Assembly: GCF_033807715.1 (NCBI RefSeq)
Contig: NC_084592.1
Coordinates: forward strand, 23,197,501 to 23,261,500
Origin: Cololabis saira
Taxonomy: Eukaryota; Chordata; Actinopteri; Beloniformes; Belonidae
Length of the DNA stretch: 64,000 nt
Reading direction: 5' to 3'
In this document: one piece after another, positions 24,201 through 36,467 of the stretch
How positions within the stretch are numbered: position 1 is the first letter of the stretch
How the letters are laid out: the number at the start of each line of letters is the position of its first letter
Position numbers and translations under genes: made by a program
Notes under the pieces: generated by a model
What the model was told of the DNA's origin: nothing
The model's input: only the letters and a program-made list of their open reading frames with translations
The model's database searches: none

Positions 24201-25469
24201 TGAAGCTGGATGCATCACATAGGCCTATTTATAACTCTACGCTGTCAATAGCAGAGGAGGCTTTTGCTTCCATTGAATACTCATTCTGCTGTGTCATGGA
24301 GACTTGTTTGTGACCCACTCTCAAAATCCTGGACAGAAAATCAATGAAAAACTATTTACCATTCATACCAAGATAGTTTTAAAATATTTTAATTACCATT
24401 TTCGAACACATAAACAAGTTTCCATGCAAATATATTTAGAATGAATTCATATATACTTTAAATCTATTAAGCTTTAAGGCAGCTGCTGGATATTTTGCAG
24501 AATATTGTAATTGTAGCTGAGGACTCATATTGATTTGTTCAGAAGGAATTCCAAATCTTTATTTTGATGAGGCCCTATTAGATAAATGTCACCTAAATCA
24601 AAAAGAAAATATTTAGTCTTGCTATTACAATTTATCAAAAAGTAAGGTTGTCTTCGTGAAGAAAATGTATTCATTTAAATATATTTGTTCACCAAAATCA
24701 ACCTGCTCAAAACAAAATGAGCCCCACGGTTCTGTGAGCGTTTTTGAAAGGCTCAGTAGATGTTATTCATGGTAGATACAATGGTTTTCTTCAGAGTGGA
24801 AATCCTGCCTGTGGATGGAATCAGCAATTAAAAAGATCCATCAAGTGTCCCAGTGAGCTATTGAACCAGATAGTTAACCAGCATACTCAAGAGTTCCTCC
24901 CTAAGGCTTTGTAGATGAGCAGCTGTAACGGAAAAGCATTTCATTACAAGTTATTTTCAAAACAAGCTTTTGGATTTTCATCAAATTGCTACGTGTATCA
25001 CAGGACCCTTTCCTATTGTCTTCTTGTAGAAAATTAGGCAAATTCACCCAGAAAAAATAACTGTATAAATATATCAGATTATATGGCATATCTTACCAGA
25101 TGAAAGGAGGACAAATGGAAATGTGCATCAAGAAATTTGTTTTTCTGGTGTCCACTGGAGAGTCTTTTAACTGCACATTAGGGATGGAGAAAAACACAAG
25201 CTCAACCCAGTTACTCTCCTCAAAAGAAAAGAAAGTAAATATATTGATGTTAGGGCCTGTAAGTTCAGGCAATGCTTCTAATGAAACCATCAATCACTGT
25301 CAGCTTAATGACACCCCTAAAGTAGAACATGAACTCTCAATGTAGTGATGAAGAGAGGAGTACTCTGAGATAGTTGGAAGTGGAAAGCTACCAACTGCCT
25401 ATTAACCATTACACACTGGATAATGATACAATCATTTTAACACAGGGAGAAGACTGCTCTTCCTCTCAT
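21288..25469. other. Long AT-rich stretch without recognised genes or repeats
   Basis: Only short open frames (60-67 codons) occur, with no domain. I see no repeat boundary, tandem array or splice-supported exon. It resembles unique intergenic or intronic DNA. Confidence 0.5.
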
Positions 25470-25645
25470 AAATTTATTCTCGTAATATTACGACTTTATT
25501 CTCGTAATATTACGACTTTATTCTCATAATATTACGATTTCATCCTCGTAATATTACGACATTATTCTCGCAACATTACAACATTATTCTCGCAACATTA
25601 TGACTTTATTCTCATAATTTTACAACTTTATTCTCGTAATTTCCA
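25470..25645. repeat. Tandem array of about 22-bp units containing CGTAATATTACG
   Basis: About eight units of the type TTATTCTCGTAATATTACGAC, increasingly diverged toward the right. The core CGTAATATTACG is palindromic. Confidence 0.85.
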
Positions 25646-25689
25646 ATTTTTTTTTTTTGTCTTAGTTTGGCCCTAATATTCCGTCGTAC

Positions 25690-25905
25690 TAAGGGGGCTG
25701 AGTCGGGCTGCATCTGACTTGATCACACTACACGTCACCGATTGGTCGGGGGGTTGGCCAAATCGAGTACGTCACAGCAGCTTCGCTCCAACCCCGCCTA
25801 CTTTTGATCTGGGTATTGAAAAGAAACGAGGTCAAGGCGAGTCGAGCCGAGACGAGGCGTGGCGAGTCGGGCTGAGTAGGTACTAGTGTAAAAGCACCAA
25901 TATTC
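25690..25905 (-). mobile_element. Non-autonomous hAT-like repeat, one end only
   Basis: On the minus strand it starts GGTGCTTTTACACTAGTACC and continues with GACTCGCCACGCC-type GC-rich repeats, a pattern common in teleost non-autonomous hAT elements. The opposite terminal repeat is not visible, so the copy is probably truncated. Family identity is from memory. Confidence 0.5.
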
Positions 25906-26235
25906 TGCAAAAACTTTTTTTAAGCGTTAGTTTTAAGAGTTCTATTCAAGACATTTTTTTTACCCTATTGGCAAATATATTTTTGTCTAGAATAAGCCAA
26001 TTTTGACTAGGTTAAGGAATATTAGGCTTATTTTCTAGTGGGGTTTTGGTTTTTGCAGTGGAGATTCAGTAGTTTACTGCTGATTCACTTTTGTAACCAA
26101 GGAAACTTTCTCAGGTTTGGGGATTGAACTGCCGACCTTTAAATTGAAGGAAAACCTTTCTGTTGCCAAGTCATGTTCAATCTAGGTGTCACTGTTTAAA
26201 CAGTGCATTTAGCATGTAAAGGTAGAACTAAATTA

Positions 26236-27691
26236 GGGGTAAATCCACAAAGAACAGATTGCACCCGCAAATAGCGCTGTGAATTGCGCTGCATTAGCGC
26301 CCGCAATTTGCCCCGCTTTAAGGTCCTATTCACAAAAGATTTTGCTCTAATGATATACCGGAGCAAACACGCCCATAAAGTTTTGCGGCTGAGTGCAATT
26401 TGCACTTGTCTGAGTCGAGCGGAGCTGTTTCCAGTGTTCTCCATATTTCTGCACACACATTGGTCCATAATGAAAACCGCAGAAATAAAAAATAAAGCGA
26501 GTGAAAATAAAACGCTGTGAGGCGCAAGGGCGCAATTTCCACTGGGAACAGGGGGGGCATGCCCCCCCACTTTTCAAACTCATGCTTTAGTCCCCCCCAG
26601 CTTTTTTACAGTTTAAGAACTAACGGTAGGCTCAGTCTGTATTACAAATTATCAAGACACTGTGCGAAGAGCCCCGTTCCCTCTCCTCCCTCCTCCCTCC
26701 GTGCTGCTCAAGGATGATTTATGGTTCCGCGTTAAATCGACGCAGAGCACTGTACGGGCTGGCGCACCGTACAGTGCGCGTCGCCGCGTACCCTACGGCG
26801 TAGGCTCTGCGTCGATTTAACGCGGACCATTATTTAGGCATAATTAGGCTTAACTAGTGTGTGCGTATGTGACAGACGCGCATGGGACGATTGTGAAATA
26901 CGGAATAAACTGTTTTATATGAATTCTAATTCCCAATTACGTAACAATTCCGTATTTCAAGGGATGGGTGGCAGCCCACCCGTCCAGCTGCTGCATCTGC
27001 AGCAGCAGCTGAGAGTCCTGACTGACGCTGAGCTTCACAGGGACACGATCAGCACTATCTTATTATAAGTCTGATATATGTTGTGATATGTGATGACATT
27101 ATTAAGCTGTTAAACACACACATTCTAGATTTATATGTTTATATGGTGGAATTGTTTGCAATAAAGCAGCCCCTACTGTATGGATGAATCCTGAGCTCCT
27201 GTTATTTTTATTTTTAAATCCGAGATAAGTCCACAACCCCACTTGATCTGACTGTGTACAGTCATGTCTGACTATAGATTTCACCCTTAATATCATTCAG
27301 TATCACACAGGCTTGAATGATATTGAAGAGAGAGAGAGACAGACGGGGAGTGAGGAGTTTGCGCGCAGTTAATACACACTTCTGAAACACGGTATTTGCT
27401 CCACTATTTTTGCGTGTGGCAAATAGCGCTGGCCTTTGTGAATTAGGCGCTTTTTGCAATGAGGCTTATTTGCATAGAAAGGGGGCAATTTTGCGCCGAA
27501 TGTATGAATATTACCTAATTTGCATGCATGCAAATGGCACCGGCGCAGACTGCCACTATTTGCTTGGCAGCGCAGTTTGTGGAGCAATTCGCCCTTTGCA
27601 GGTGCTTTGTGAATTAGACGCTCTCTTTTTGTCTCATTTGCACCGGTTTAGCGGCCGAAAAAGCCGCGCAATCCTTTTGTGGATTTGGCCC
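26236..27691. mobile_element. Non-autonomous Harbinger-like element (1456 bp)
   Basis: The ends are GGGGTAAATCCACAAAG and, in inverse, CTTTTGTGGATTTGGCCC. The flanking trinucleotide TTA lies at 26233-26235 and 27692-27694. A TTA/TAA 3-bp duplication is typical of PIF/Harbinger. The subterminal regions are rich in GCGC and GCAAAT motifs in both orientations. A smaller palindromic element (26711-26839) is nested inside. No transposase frame was found. Confidence 0.7.
26711..26839. mobile_element. Palindromic foldback element, copy 1
   Basis: The arms TTTATGGTTCCGCGTTAAATC and GATTTAACGCGGACCAT pair across a GC-rich centre holding CCGCGTACCCTACGGCG. The family recurs at 52931-53095 and 59642-59828. 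Confidence 0.85.
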
Positions 27692-27694
27692 TTA

Positions 27695-29822
27695 GTGTGC
27701 AAATGACAAAGTACATGATGGAGGTTATGAATCAGCAAATGGTTGTTCTGATTAAGAGAGAGAGCAATTAATGAATGTAGGAGGGACTGATTGAGCAATA
27801 GTCCAAATGAGAAAACTAATTTAGTTTGTGGGTTTGTGAATAAAACAGAAAAGGAAGGAGACTGTATAATAAAGGGTTTGAAAAGACTAACAATTACATT
27901 TTTCTTTTGCTGATTTCAATGAATTGCTGGATCAAGCAGACCGTATGTAATCCCTATGTAAGAACAACAGCATTAGGTATTCATTTACCTAGCTCACTAA
28001 TCCAAAACAGAGGACCTTATTGTCACATTTTCAATCTGCTCTGGCATGTATCTATCTTGAAGGAATCAATCGGATTCTGCCTGAAAATTATACATAAGAA
28101 ACTGAGGGTAATATTGCTACTGAACAGGGCGAAACAGGAAATTTGTGCATAACAGCGGCATCCAGGTTTCCTGGGCATGGCTGCCAATATCATTTTTATG
28201 CAAATGCACCTCATAAATGGCTAAGGCTATAAATGCCTATGCAGAATAAAGGTGACAAAATTCTTAAAAATGGCAAAATAGCACCAAAAGAGATGGAACC
28301 AAAGTATTCTTCGCCAAAGAGGGGAATATACAGTTTACGGTGCCATTAAATCTTATTTTGAGCTCAAAAGAAAATAAAGTAGTGTTTCTATTGATTTAAA
28401 GTCAAGGGAGTGTGATGTTCCTCACATCTTTTTCAAAGCATTGTCTTTTTCACTGCAATATTATTTATTTAACAAAAATGAAGCAAAAAACAAAACATTG
28501 TGTGTTAAATTGTAAGTACTTCCATAATTCAAAAGCTTGTAGATCCAGATTTACAGCAACTACTTGGAACAATTGTTCCTCCTATGACTTTCAGTCTCAC
28601 ATCACTGTGGGGACCTTTTCTTTAAAAACATTGCTTTTAATCAATGTGGATTTTTTTGTGGCATTTGCTTATGCACAGTTCTCTGAAGGTCCTGTTACAC
28701 CATTTTAATTAGATTCAGATCTGGACTTTCAGTACCCAATTTCAAAACTTGATTCTTTTAATTTTCAATCATTATGATTTGTTAATAGATTTGTTGGTGG
28801 CCTCACATTAATCTACCAGAGAATGTAAGTGTTAATTATCAACTCAAGGACTTCAAGGTGCCCTGGTCCTGTGGCTAACAAAAAAACCCAGAAAAATAAT
28901 AATATAAATAAATAATAATACTAATCACTACCTCACTAGACAGTGGGGGAGAGATGTTTAAATATTCCTGCTGCAATGTTGTTTGCTTCTCCCTGTATAT
29001 AGCACAGGGCATTAAGGAGATTTCCTTGAGAGAGATAAGAGTAAACTGGTGCAAGGTGAGTCACGAATTGCTCTCCTCTGTCTATAGGACATTGTTACAG
29101 GACTCATTTGGTTTGCGCATATTTGTAAAACTTAGTTGTGCTTCCATGTTCTGTTTGAACAAGAAAGGTTTTCTACTGAAAAACCTTCAAAACAAGCAGA
29201 CTGGTCCTGTGTCAGTTGTGCTATCATGGACTTTTACACTTAACATGCTCATGCAGGCCTGTCTGAGATGTAGCTCTGTTTTTATCTTTTACTTTCTTTT
29301 TTTTCTGTTTTTGTTGTGAGCATTGGGTTGACCTTGGGGGTAAATTGGCTGAAAAGTCCACTCCTGGGAAGATCGGTAGCTCCCTGGAGTGCTTTCCACT
29401 GACAAGTGATCCCTCTCATTGAGAATGTGGCACTCCAAATTGTTTGGAACTGGTTTTAATATCCTTTCCAGACTAATGTTCAGCAACAGATGCTTCACCA
29501 ATGCCCTATTTGCACAAGACTAGTATTACTTGGGGGGCCTGGAGTAATTTATATTCATTAAGGAGGATGTACTGAATGCCCCTGACCAGCAAACAGCCAA
29601 AATGGCCTCTTTTACACCTGCTGATAATCAGTTCATCAGGGGCTGATGATCAGCAGCACCTGGCTGCAACTTACCCTCTTATATCCTATGGAATCTTTAT
29701 GGGGGATACTTAGTGATGCCTGAATTAGTTTTTCTTATTTTTATAGAATTATTAAAAGGGTGAAAAAAAGAAAAACAAGTTGCACATTGTTATTGATTAT
29801 TATCATTATTATTTTTTTCTAA
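27695..29822. other. AT-rich stretch without recognised genes
   Basis: Open frames of 60-121 codons are present but carry no domain or splice evidence. A short AATA-rich low-complexity tract lies near 28893-28925. Confidence 0.45.
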
Positions 29823-30488
29823 GAGTGCTTTCACACCTGTCCCGTTTGGAGCAGTTGTTCCGGAACAGGGAGCGATTCCCCCTAAAGATCGGTTTGTTTG
29901 GTATATCTGAACACAGCAATCGCACTCGGATGCGGCACAAAACAAGCGAGCCGAGATCGCCTAGGAGAGGTGGTCTTGGCTCGCTTCCATTCCAGACCTG
30001 GAGCGGTTCGTTTGCAGTGAGAACATAATCGACACAGCGACCTACACAACTCCATTCATTATGTATGTGCGACCGCGGCGCAAGGAGAAGAGTCGGCGCA
30101 GAGCCGAGACAACCTTCTCTCCTATTGGACACAACTTTCTCTCTTCTCACTTTTCTCTTAATGGACGTGCCAGATGTCGTCACAGCGCGGGACAGTGAAA
30201 TTAAAAAATGTTCAATTCGGGTAGGCAGGCGGCGGTCTGCGTTTTGCGCTCTGTGAAAGGGGTTATAACCATTGTTGTTTTTCCCGGGGTACGGAAGAGG
30301 AAACTCCTTCCGCGTTAATTTCTAATGAGAGAACAGTTGGTTCGCGCATGGCATTTGTTAACAGTTTTGAACTGCTACAGACGGTTGCCTTGTGAACACA
30401 AACTCCACATACGAAAAATGAATACAACTGTATCGATTTAGCCCCTGAATCGGAACAAAACAAACCGGCCACGGGTCTGAAAGCACCC
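29823..30488. mobile_element. Non-autonomous Harbinger-like element (666 bp)
   Basis: The start is GAGTGCTTTCACACCTG; the end, read in inverse, is GGGTGCTTTCAGACCCG. The flanking trinucleotide TAA lies at 29820-29822 and 30489-30491. The sequence inside is GC-rich relative to its neighbours and carries no transposase. Confidence 0.75.
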
Positions 30489-32144
30489 TAAATCAGATTA
30501 AGCAGCATCCATCTCAGCTCCTAACCTTAACCCTAACCCTATCATGTTGATCTTGTTGTTTAAGACTGCTTTGATGCCTTCATGGTGTTTATGTTGATGA
30601 GGCATCAAAATTGTTCACATGACATCATAAACTTTCAAAGATTTACATGACTGCCATAAATCTGAGTTTTACCAGGGTCCTGCACTGTGATACGAAGACT
30701 GAAAGGGTCAAGGAGGTTGGCCAAGATACTTTACCTCATCGGTTTTTACCCCTTACGCCCAATAGAGGAAACATGTATAGCATTTGATGTTAAGTAATGT
30801 ATCATAATCTGTGATACATGTATGTATCTTAACACCATCCTTGGAGACCAAAAAAGGAGGCTGCATCAGTAGAACATTTCATTGTGATCTAAGAGAAACC
30901 TATCTATCCTTAAAATAATCTGCCTGCAATACAGAGCCTCAAGAATCCAGTTCATCTGTATCCAATCCTACACTATGTCCTGTCTTACAGAGAGCAGCCT
31001 CAGAGGAGAACACATCACAAGGATGGTAGTCAAACGCAATTAACCCAAGGAGCATCTGACACTTTACTTTCTCCTTTTATCTCTCCTCAAAGGGAGATTT
31101 CTCCAACACCTCCTCCTACATGCTGTCACTGTCCTATACCCTTCACTGTCCTCATAAAGAAAGCTACTGGATGGAGCTTATGAGGTGTATCATAAAAGCT
31201 AGAAAACATTGCTAATTAAGAATAATGTTACATGTTCCAAATTAGTAACACTTCTGTCATGGATTTATGATTGAAGTATTCTACACTGACAACAGTGGGT
31301 GGGAACTATATTTTCACTGTACCTGAAATTCTTCTGTTCATACATTGCTTACAAGTTTTCAGACTCCACACAAATAAAGTTTTATAAATTAACCCTGAAA
31401 ATGTGAGTTTCCCTCCCTTTGGTATAGATACACAGTAGCTATCAACTTTGGCTGTATTTATTTGTAAAGACAATGAGCTCCATGTTTCTGTTTGTATATA
31501 GTGATCGGAGGATCCGTATGACTTCCTATATCCAGTGAAAACAAAAAGACACCAAATATATTGTCACAAAAATACACACACATCAATAGCAACATTTTAA
31601 GGCAAAAGCAGTCAAAATGCATAATGTCAATTGCACAGGACAAAATACCCTCGATCCTAATTTTATGCCACTGCAAATGTAATATATTGACCTAACAGCT
31701 GTAACAAGACTGCCACACTGAATATGGACTTCAATATGTTTGAGCTTGAAGCTTAAAACAGACATTTGTTACATTTTAGATGCACTAAATTGCATTTCAT
31801 GGAACAGCTTTTTGTAATAGGAATTTGAAAGACAGAGTTCAGTGTTAACTGTGACAAAAACTACTATTTTCCAGGATTTAAAGCTTGCTGCAGTAAAATA
31901 AAATCCTACCAAAGTGCCCCGGTGATGCTAGACAGTAGAGTCTACACAGCATAAAGATTGTCACTTTTCACAACCCAGGATGAAAGGTCACATTTTTGTC
32001 AACTTCTACCATATAGCTTATTTCAGTTTATGTGTACAGAATATCAGATCATGGGACTGAAAGATTAACCAACTTTATCATAAAAAATACCCTTAAAAAT
32101 GAAGGATAATCTAGCAGGATTTGCATGTGCAATAAAAACTACAA
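30489..32144. other. AT-rich stretch, one short telomere-like run
   Basis: CCTTAACCCTAACCCTA near 30524-30540 holds two to three telomere-type units, too few to mean an interstitial telomere. Nothing else is recognised. Confidence 0.45.
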
Positions 32145-33022
32145 TTAAAGCTGCAAGCAGCGATGAACGGGCCCTCGCACTCACAGCCACCGTCCCCCAT
32201 AAGCATATCAGAAATGACACCACCCACGACTCTCTATGTCAAACCATGCAAAAGTTATGGCAGAAAATAGGGACAACCAATCAGAAGAAGGGGCGGGGCT
32301 AATTCAGGCCAAAGAAGGTCAAGGACTCAATACAGCGTCCGATGACGCCACCCACTACTCTCTATGTCAAACCATTCAAAAGTTATAACAGAAAATAGGG
32401 AGAACCAATCAGAACCAACAGGGCCATGGCGCCAAGAGACTTTTCTTTAAGTTACGACATGATACAGGTGTGTACCGATTTTCGTTCATGTACGTCAAAC
32501 CGTATTATGGGGCTTGAGGCGCAAAGTTTTTTCTGTCTGAACCCCTCAGATGAAGGGTGGGCGCGCTTTTTGGCGTCTAGCGTCGCCACTGTAACGCTTT
32601 TGAAAGAGAAAAGTAATGCGTGGTGTCGGAGGATGGAGACGCACATTTTGATGTATAACACACCCGGGTCCACATTACGATTCGGGCCGTATTAACTGCC
32701 GAAGGAATGGCATAAATGTCGCCAAAATTACACGATTAATTGAAAATGGCCGACTTCCTGTTCGGTTTCGGCCATGGCGCCAAGAGACTTTTTTTTAAGT
32801 TGCAACATGATACAGGTGGGGCGCTGTTGAGCCATTTCGCCACGCCCATTAATGCATACCATTAAATATCAAATTTTTTGCCAGGCCGGTCTTGCGTGCT
32901 AAATTTGGTGACTTTTTGAGCACGTTTAGGGGGGCAAAAAGGCCATCCTTTTGTCAGAAGAAAGAAAAAAAAAATTCCTACAGATACAATAGGGCCTTCG
33001 CACTGAAGGTGCTCGGGCCCTA
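32145..33022 (+). repeat. Complex dispersed repeat, copy 1 (both ends present)
   Basis: It begins TTAAAGCTGCAAGCAGCGA, followed by ACGGGCCCTCGCAC, and ends GTGCTCGGGCCCTAA, so the ends carry inverted GGGCCC/CGCAC motifs. Inside are units containing CACCACCCACGACTCTC, CCATTCAAAAGTTAT and CCAATCAGAAGAAGGGGC. A different block follows, with GGCGCCAAGAGACTTTT. I recognise the family as common in teleosts but cannot name its class. Confidence 0.7.
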
Positions 33023-33039
33023 AAAATTACATATACAAT

Positions 33040-33808
33040 AGGATGACCCTTTATGTCAAACTTTTCAAAAGTTATGGCAGAAAATAGGAACTATCAAATA
33101 TCAACCAATCAGAAGAAGGGGCAGGGATAATTCACACCAATTATGGTCAAGGACTCAAAACCGAGTCCGATGAAACCACCCACGACTCTTTATGTCAAAC
33201 AATTCAAAAGGTATTGCAGAAAGTAGGAACTATTAAATATGGACCAATCAGATGAAGGGGGGCGTGCTTTTTGGCGTCTATCGTCGCCACGGTAACGCTT
33301 TTGACTGAGAAAAGTAATGCCCATCATCGCAGGATTGAGGCGCACATTTTGATGTATAACACACCTGGGTGCACGTTACGGTATCGGGCCGCATTAACGG
33401 CCGAAGAAATGGCATAAATTGCTCCAAAATTACACGATTAATTCAAAATGGTCGACTTCCTGTTCGGTTTCGGCCATGGCATCAAGAGACTTTTCTTTAA
33501 GTTGAGACATGATACAGGTTTGTACCAATTTTCGTGCATGTACGTCAAACCGTATTGTGGGGCTTGAGGCATGAAATTTTCTAGGGGGAGCTGTTGAGCC
33601 ATTAGGCTACGCCCATTAATGCAAACCATTAAATCTCACATTTTTCGCCAGGCCTGGCTTGCGTGCAAAATTTGGTGACTTTTGGAGCACGTTTAGGGGG
33701 GCAAAAAAAACCCTCATTTCATCGGAAAAATAAAAACGAGAAAAATGAGGGAAAAAAAAATTCCTACGGATACAATAGGGCCTTCGCACTGTCAGTGCTC
33801 GGGCCCTA
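33040..33808 (+). repeat. Complex dispersed repeat, copy 2, 5'-truncated, head-to-tail with copy 1
   Basis: It starts inside the internal unit (CCTTTATGTCAAAC) and carries the same later blocks (GGCATCAAGAGACTTTT, then CCTACGGATACAATAGGG). It ends GTGCTCGGGCCCTAAT. The tandem arrangement with copy 1 suggests a duplication or unequal exchange. Confidence 0.7.
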
Positions 33809-34527
33809 ATTACAAACTCTCAGTAACTCTTCATGGTTCATCAGATTAGAGGACTTTAAGCACAGTCGTCCTCACTGGACAACTTCTAATTTGATTATGA
33901 TTTGATTGTGATTCATGGTGATAGGTTTTAATGTCATTACCTTTTTGTTTAGGTGTTCCAGCAATATTTGCATTGGATTAAAGACTGACTTTACAATTGA
34001 CCATTCAAACATGATCTTTGCTCAGTCTATATTACTATAATCTGTCCATATACAGTATGTGTTATCTTGGTGCATAACCCCTATTTTTGAGATCAAGTTC
34101 AGATGTCCTCACATTTTCCTTTGCGTTTTGCTGGAATATTTAAGAATTCAGTTTTCTGAGTTGATGTAAGTCGCCCAGTCCCAGAAACAAGAATAGATGC
34201 CCAAATCATGATATTACTATTGGTCTAGTATTGTAGACCGTAGATAACATACAATTTTAATGCAAGAATCTTTTTCTTTTCTCAGTAGTGTTTTAAACCT
34301 AAATTTCAAAGAAAAAACGTAATAGTTGTCGTTCTTTTCTATGAAATCTTCAATTATTAATAATGTCTCATTTATTTTCTTTCTTCAAACATGGGGGCTT
34401 GCAAGAATGTCAATTAAATGGATATAAGCATGCAGGGGGAAAACAAATAAATAAATAGCAAGCATCACTCAGGGGTTGACATTTTCGGTACACTTAAAGG
34501 TAAATCGTTTTGAAGGTTAATAATATA
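33809..34527. other. AT-rich stretch, nothing recognised
   Basis: No supported gene or repeat. It ends at a TA dinucleotide next to a Tc1 end. Confidence 0.4.
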
Positions 34528-34644
34528 CAGTGGGGCAAAAAAGTATTTAGTCAGACACCAGTTGTGCAAGTTCTCCCACTTAACAAGATAAGAGAGGCCT
34601 GTCATTTTCATCACAGGTGTATCTCAATTATGAGAGACAAAATG
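34528..34644 (+). mobile_element. Tc1/mariner terminal fragment
   Basis: CAGTGGGGCAAAAAAGTATT follows a TA dinucleotide (34526-34527) and continues with CAAGTTCTCCCACTTAA and GAGAGACAAAATGA. This is the terminal inverted repeat of a Tc1-like transposon common in fish. It is cut after about 115 bp by the dispersed repeat that starts at 34645. No transposase remains. Confidence 0.85.
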
Positions 34645-35693
34645 AATTAAAGCTGCAAGCAGCGATGAACGGGCCCTCGCACTCATGGCCACCGCTCCCC
34701 ATAAGCATATCAGAAATGACACCACCCACGACTTCCTAGGTCAAACCATTCAAAAGTTATAGCAGAAAAAATGGACAACCAATCAGAAGAAGGGGCGGGG
34801 CTAATTCAGGCCAATGAAGGTCAAGGACTCTACAGAATCTGATGACACCACCCACGACTCTCTATGTCAAACCATTCAAAAGTTATGCCAGAAAATAGGA
34901 AGTATCACATACCGACCAATCAGAAGAAGGGGCGGGGCTAATTCAGGCCAATGAAGCTCAAGGACCCAAAACCGAGTCCGATGACACCACCCACAAGTCT
35001 TTATGTCAAACCATTCAAAAGTTATAACAGAAAAAAGGGACAACCAATCAGAAGAAGGGGCAGGGCTAATTCAGGCAAATGAAGCTCAAGGACTCAATAC
35101 CGAGTCCAATGACACCATCCACGACTCTCTATGTCAAACCATTCAAAAGATATGCCAGAAAATAGGGACTATCAAATATTGACCAATCAGAAAAAGTGGC
35201 GGGGCTAATTTGCACCAATTATGTTCAAGCACTCAAAAACGAGTCCGATGACACCACCCACGACTCTATATTAAACCATTCAAAAGTTATGGCAGAAAGT
35301 AGGAACTATCAAATATGGACCAATCAGATGAAGGGGAGGCGCGCTTTTTGGCGTCTATCGTTGCCAAGGTAACGCTTTTGAATGAGAAAAGTAATGCGCG
35401 GCCGTATTAACTGCCAAGGGAATGGCATAAATTGCACCAAAATTACATGATTAATTCAAAATGGCCGACTTCCTGTTCGGTTTCGGCCATGGCGCCAAGA
35501 GACTTTTTTTTAAGTTGCGACATGATACAGGTGTGTGCCAATTTTCGTGCATGTACGTCAAACCGTATTGTGGGGCTTGAGGCTTTTCTAGGGGGGCGCT
35601 GTTGAGCCATTAGGCCACGCCCATTAATGCATTATGAAATATAAAATTTATCGCCAGGCCTGGCTTGCGTGAAAAATGTGGTGACTTTTGGGG
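34645..35693 (+). repeat. Complex dispersed repeat, copy 3, with five tandem internal units
   Basis: It has the same start as copy 1. The block GACACCA(C/T)CCAC begins near 34716, 34845, 34983, 35109 and 35248, giving a period of about 125-140 bp. Each unit holds CATTCAAAAG and a CCAATCAG(A)A site. The 3' end is lost: the terminal GGGCCCTAA is absent, and a further fragment of the same family (CCAATCAGATGAAGGG) follows near 35707. Confidence 0.75.
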
Positions 35694-35942
35694 AATCAAA
35701 ATATGGACCAATCAGATGAAGGGGGGGCGCGCTTTTTGGCATCTAGTGCCTTGAAGGCTGATGTACAGTATGGTTCACCGGGAGCAAGGGCTCGCTGTCG
35801 GTTGATGTTTATCCGCGGACCAAACTTGTTAAGGAGCATCAAACTCATTCTTATCTACGCGGAAATAACGCTAAAATATAAAGAAGGCGTCCCAAAGTGT
35901 GATCTATGGTGAAATGAAGATGTGCACACTATATGTGTAGGC
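35694..35942. other. Fragmented repeat sequence
   Basis: It starts with a further piece of the dispersed repeat (to about 35745). About 190 bp follow, including GGTTCACCGGGAGCAAGGG, that I cannot classify. It ends with the 8-bp target repeat GTGTAGGC of the next element. Confidence 0.4.
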
Positions 35943-36209
35943 CAGGGGTGTCCAAAGTCGGTCCTCGAGGGCCGCAGTCCTGCATGTTTTAGTTGTTTCC
36001 CTGCATGTTTTAGTTGTTTCCCTGCATGTTTTAGATGTTTCCCTGCATCAACACACCTGATTCTAATTAACGGTCGTCACCACCTTGTCATCAAAGTCTG
36101 GATAGTTCTGTTGATGACCAAGCTCCTTGTATCACGGTTTTATAAAAAAAGGGACACATCTAAAACATGCAGGACACCGGCCCTCGAGGACCGACTTTGG
36201 ACACCCCTG
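35943..36209. mobile_element. hAT-like MITE (267 bp) with about 32-bp TIRs and 8-bp TSD
   Basis: The element starts CAGGGGTGTCCAAAGTCGG and ends with its inverse, with about 32 bp perfectly paired and further pairing beyond. The 8-bp repeat GTGTAGGC lies at 35935-35942 and 36210-36217. The left half carries three copies of a 20-bp unit TTTCCCTGCATGTTTTAG(T/A)TG. Confidence 0.95.
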
Positions 36210-36467
36210 GTGTAGGCTATATACACTGTTCCCTCCACTTCTGCAGTGCAGCTTTAGCCCCGCCCACTGCAGCCGTCGACAGTACATGCTGCTTTCAGTG
36301 TGAACCCACCAAGCAGCGCGATGCTGGCATCAGGAGATTTTTGACGCTTTCAGTGTGAATGCAGGGTAATTGTTCCCTGGGCAAAATGGTGTGTTTGTTC
36401 CCTCAGATGTAAGTCGCTTTGGAAAAGGACAGTAGTAGTAGTAATGAAAAAGAAAATGCCAAGCAAT
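36210..36467. other. Short repeat remnants before the retrovirus-like element
   Basis: GTAAGTCGCTTTGGAAAAGG near 36410-36429, followed by TAGTAGTAG, resembles the 3' tail of fish SINEs. The last four bases CAAT (36464-36467) are the target duplication of the large element. Confidence 0.45.

Noticed and set aside
25470..25645. Regular repeats considered as a CRISPR array
   Set aside because: The units are directly tandem without unique spacers, and the context is eukaryotic.
30524..30540. Telomere-like CCCTAA units
   Set aside because: Only two to three units, which can occur by chance.
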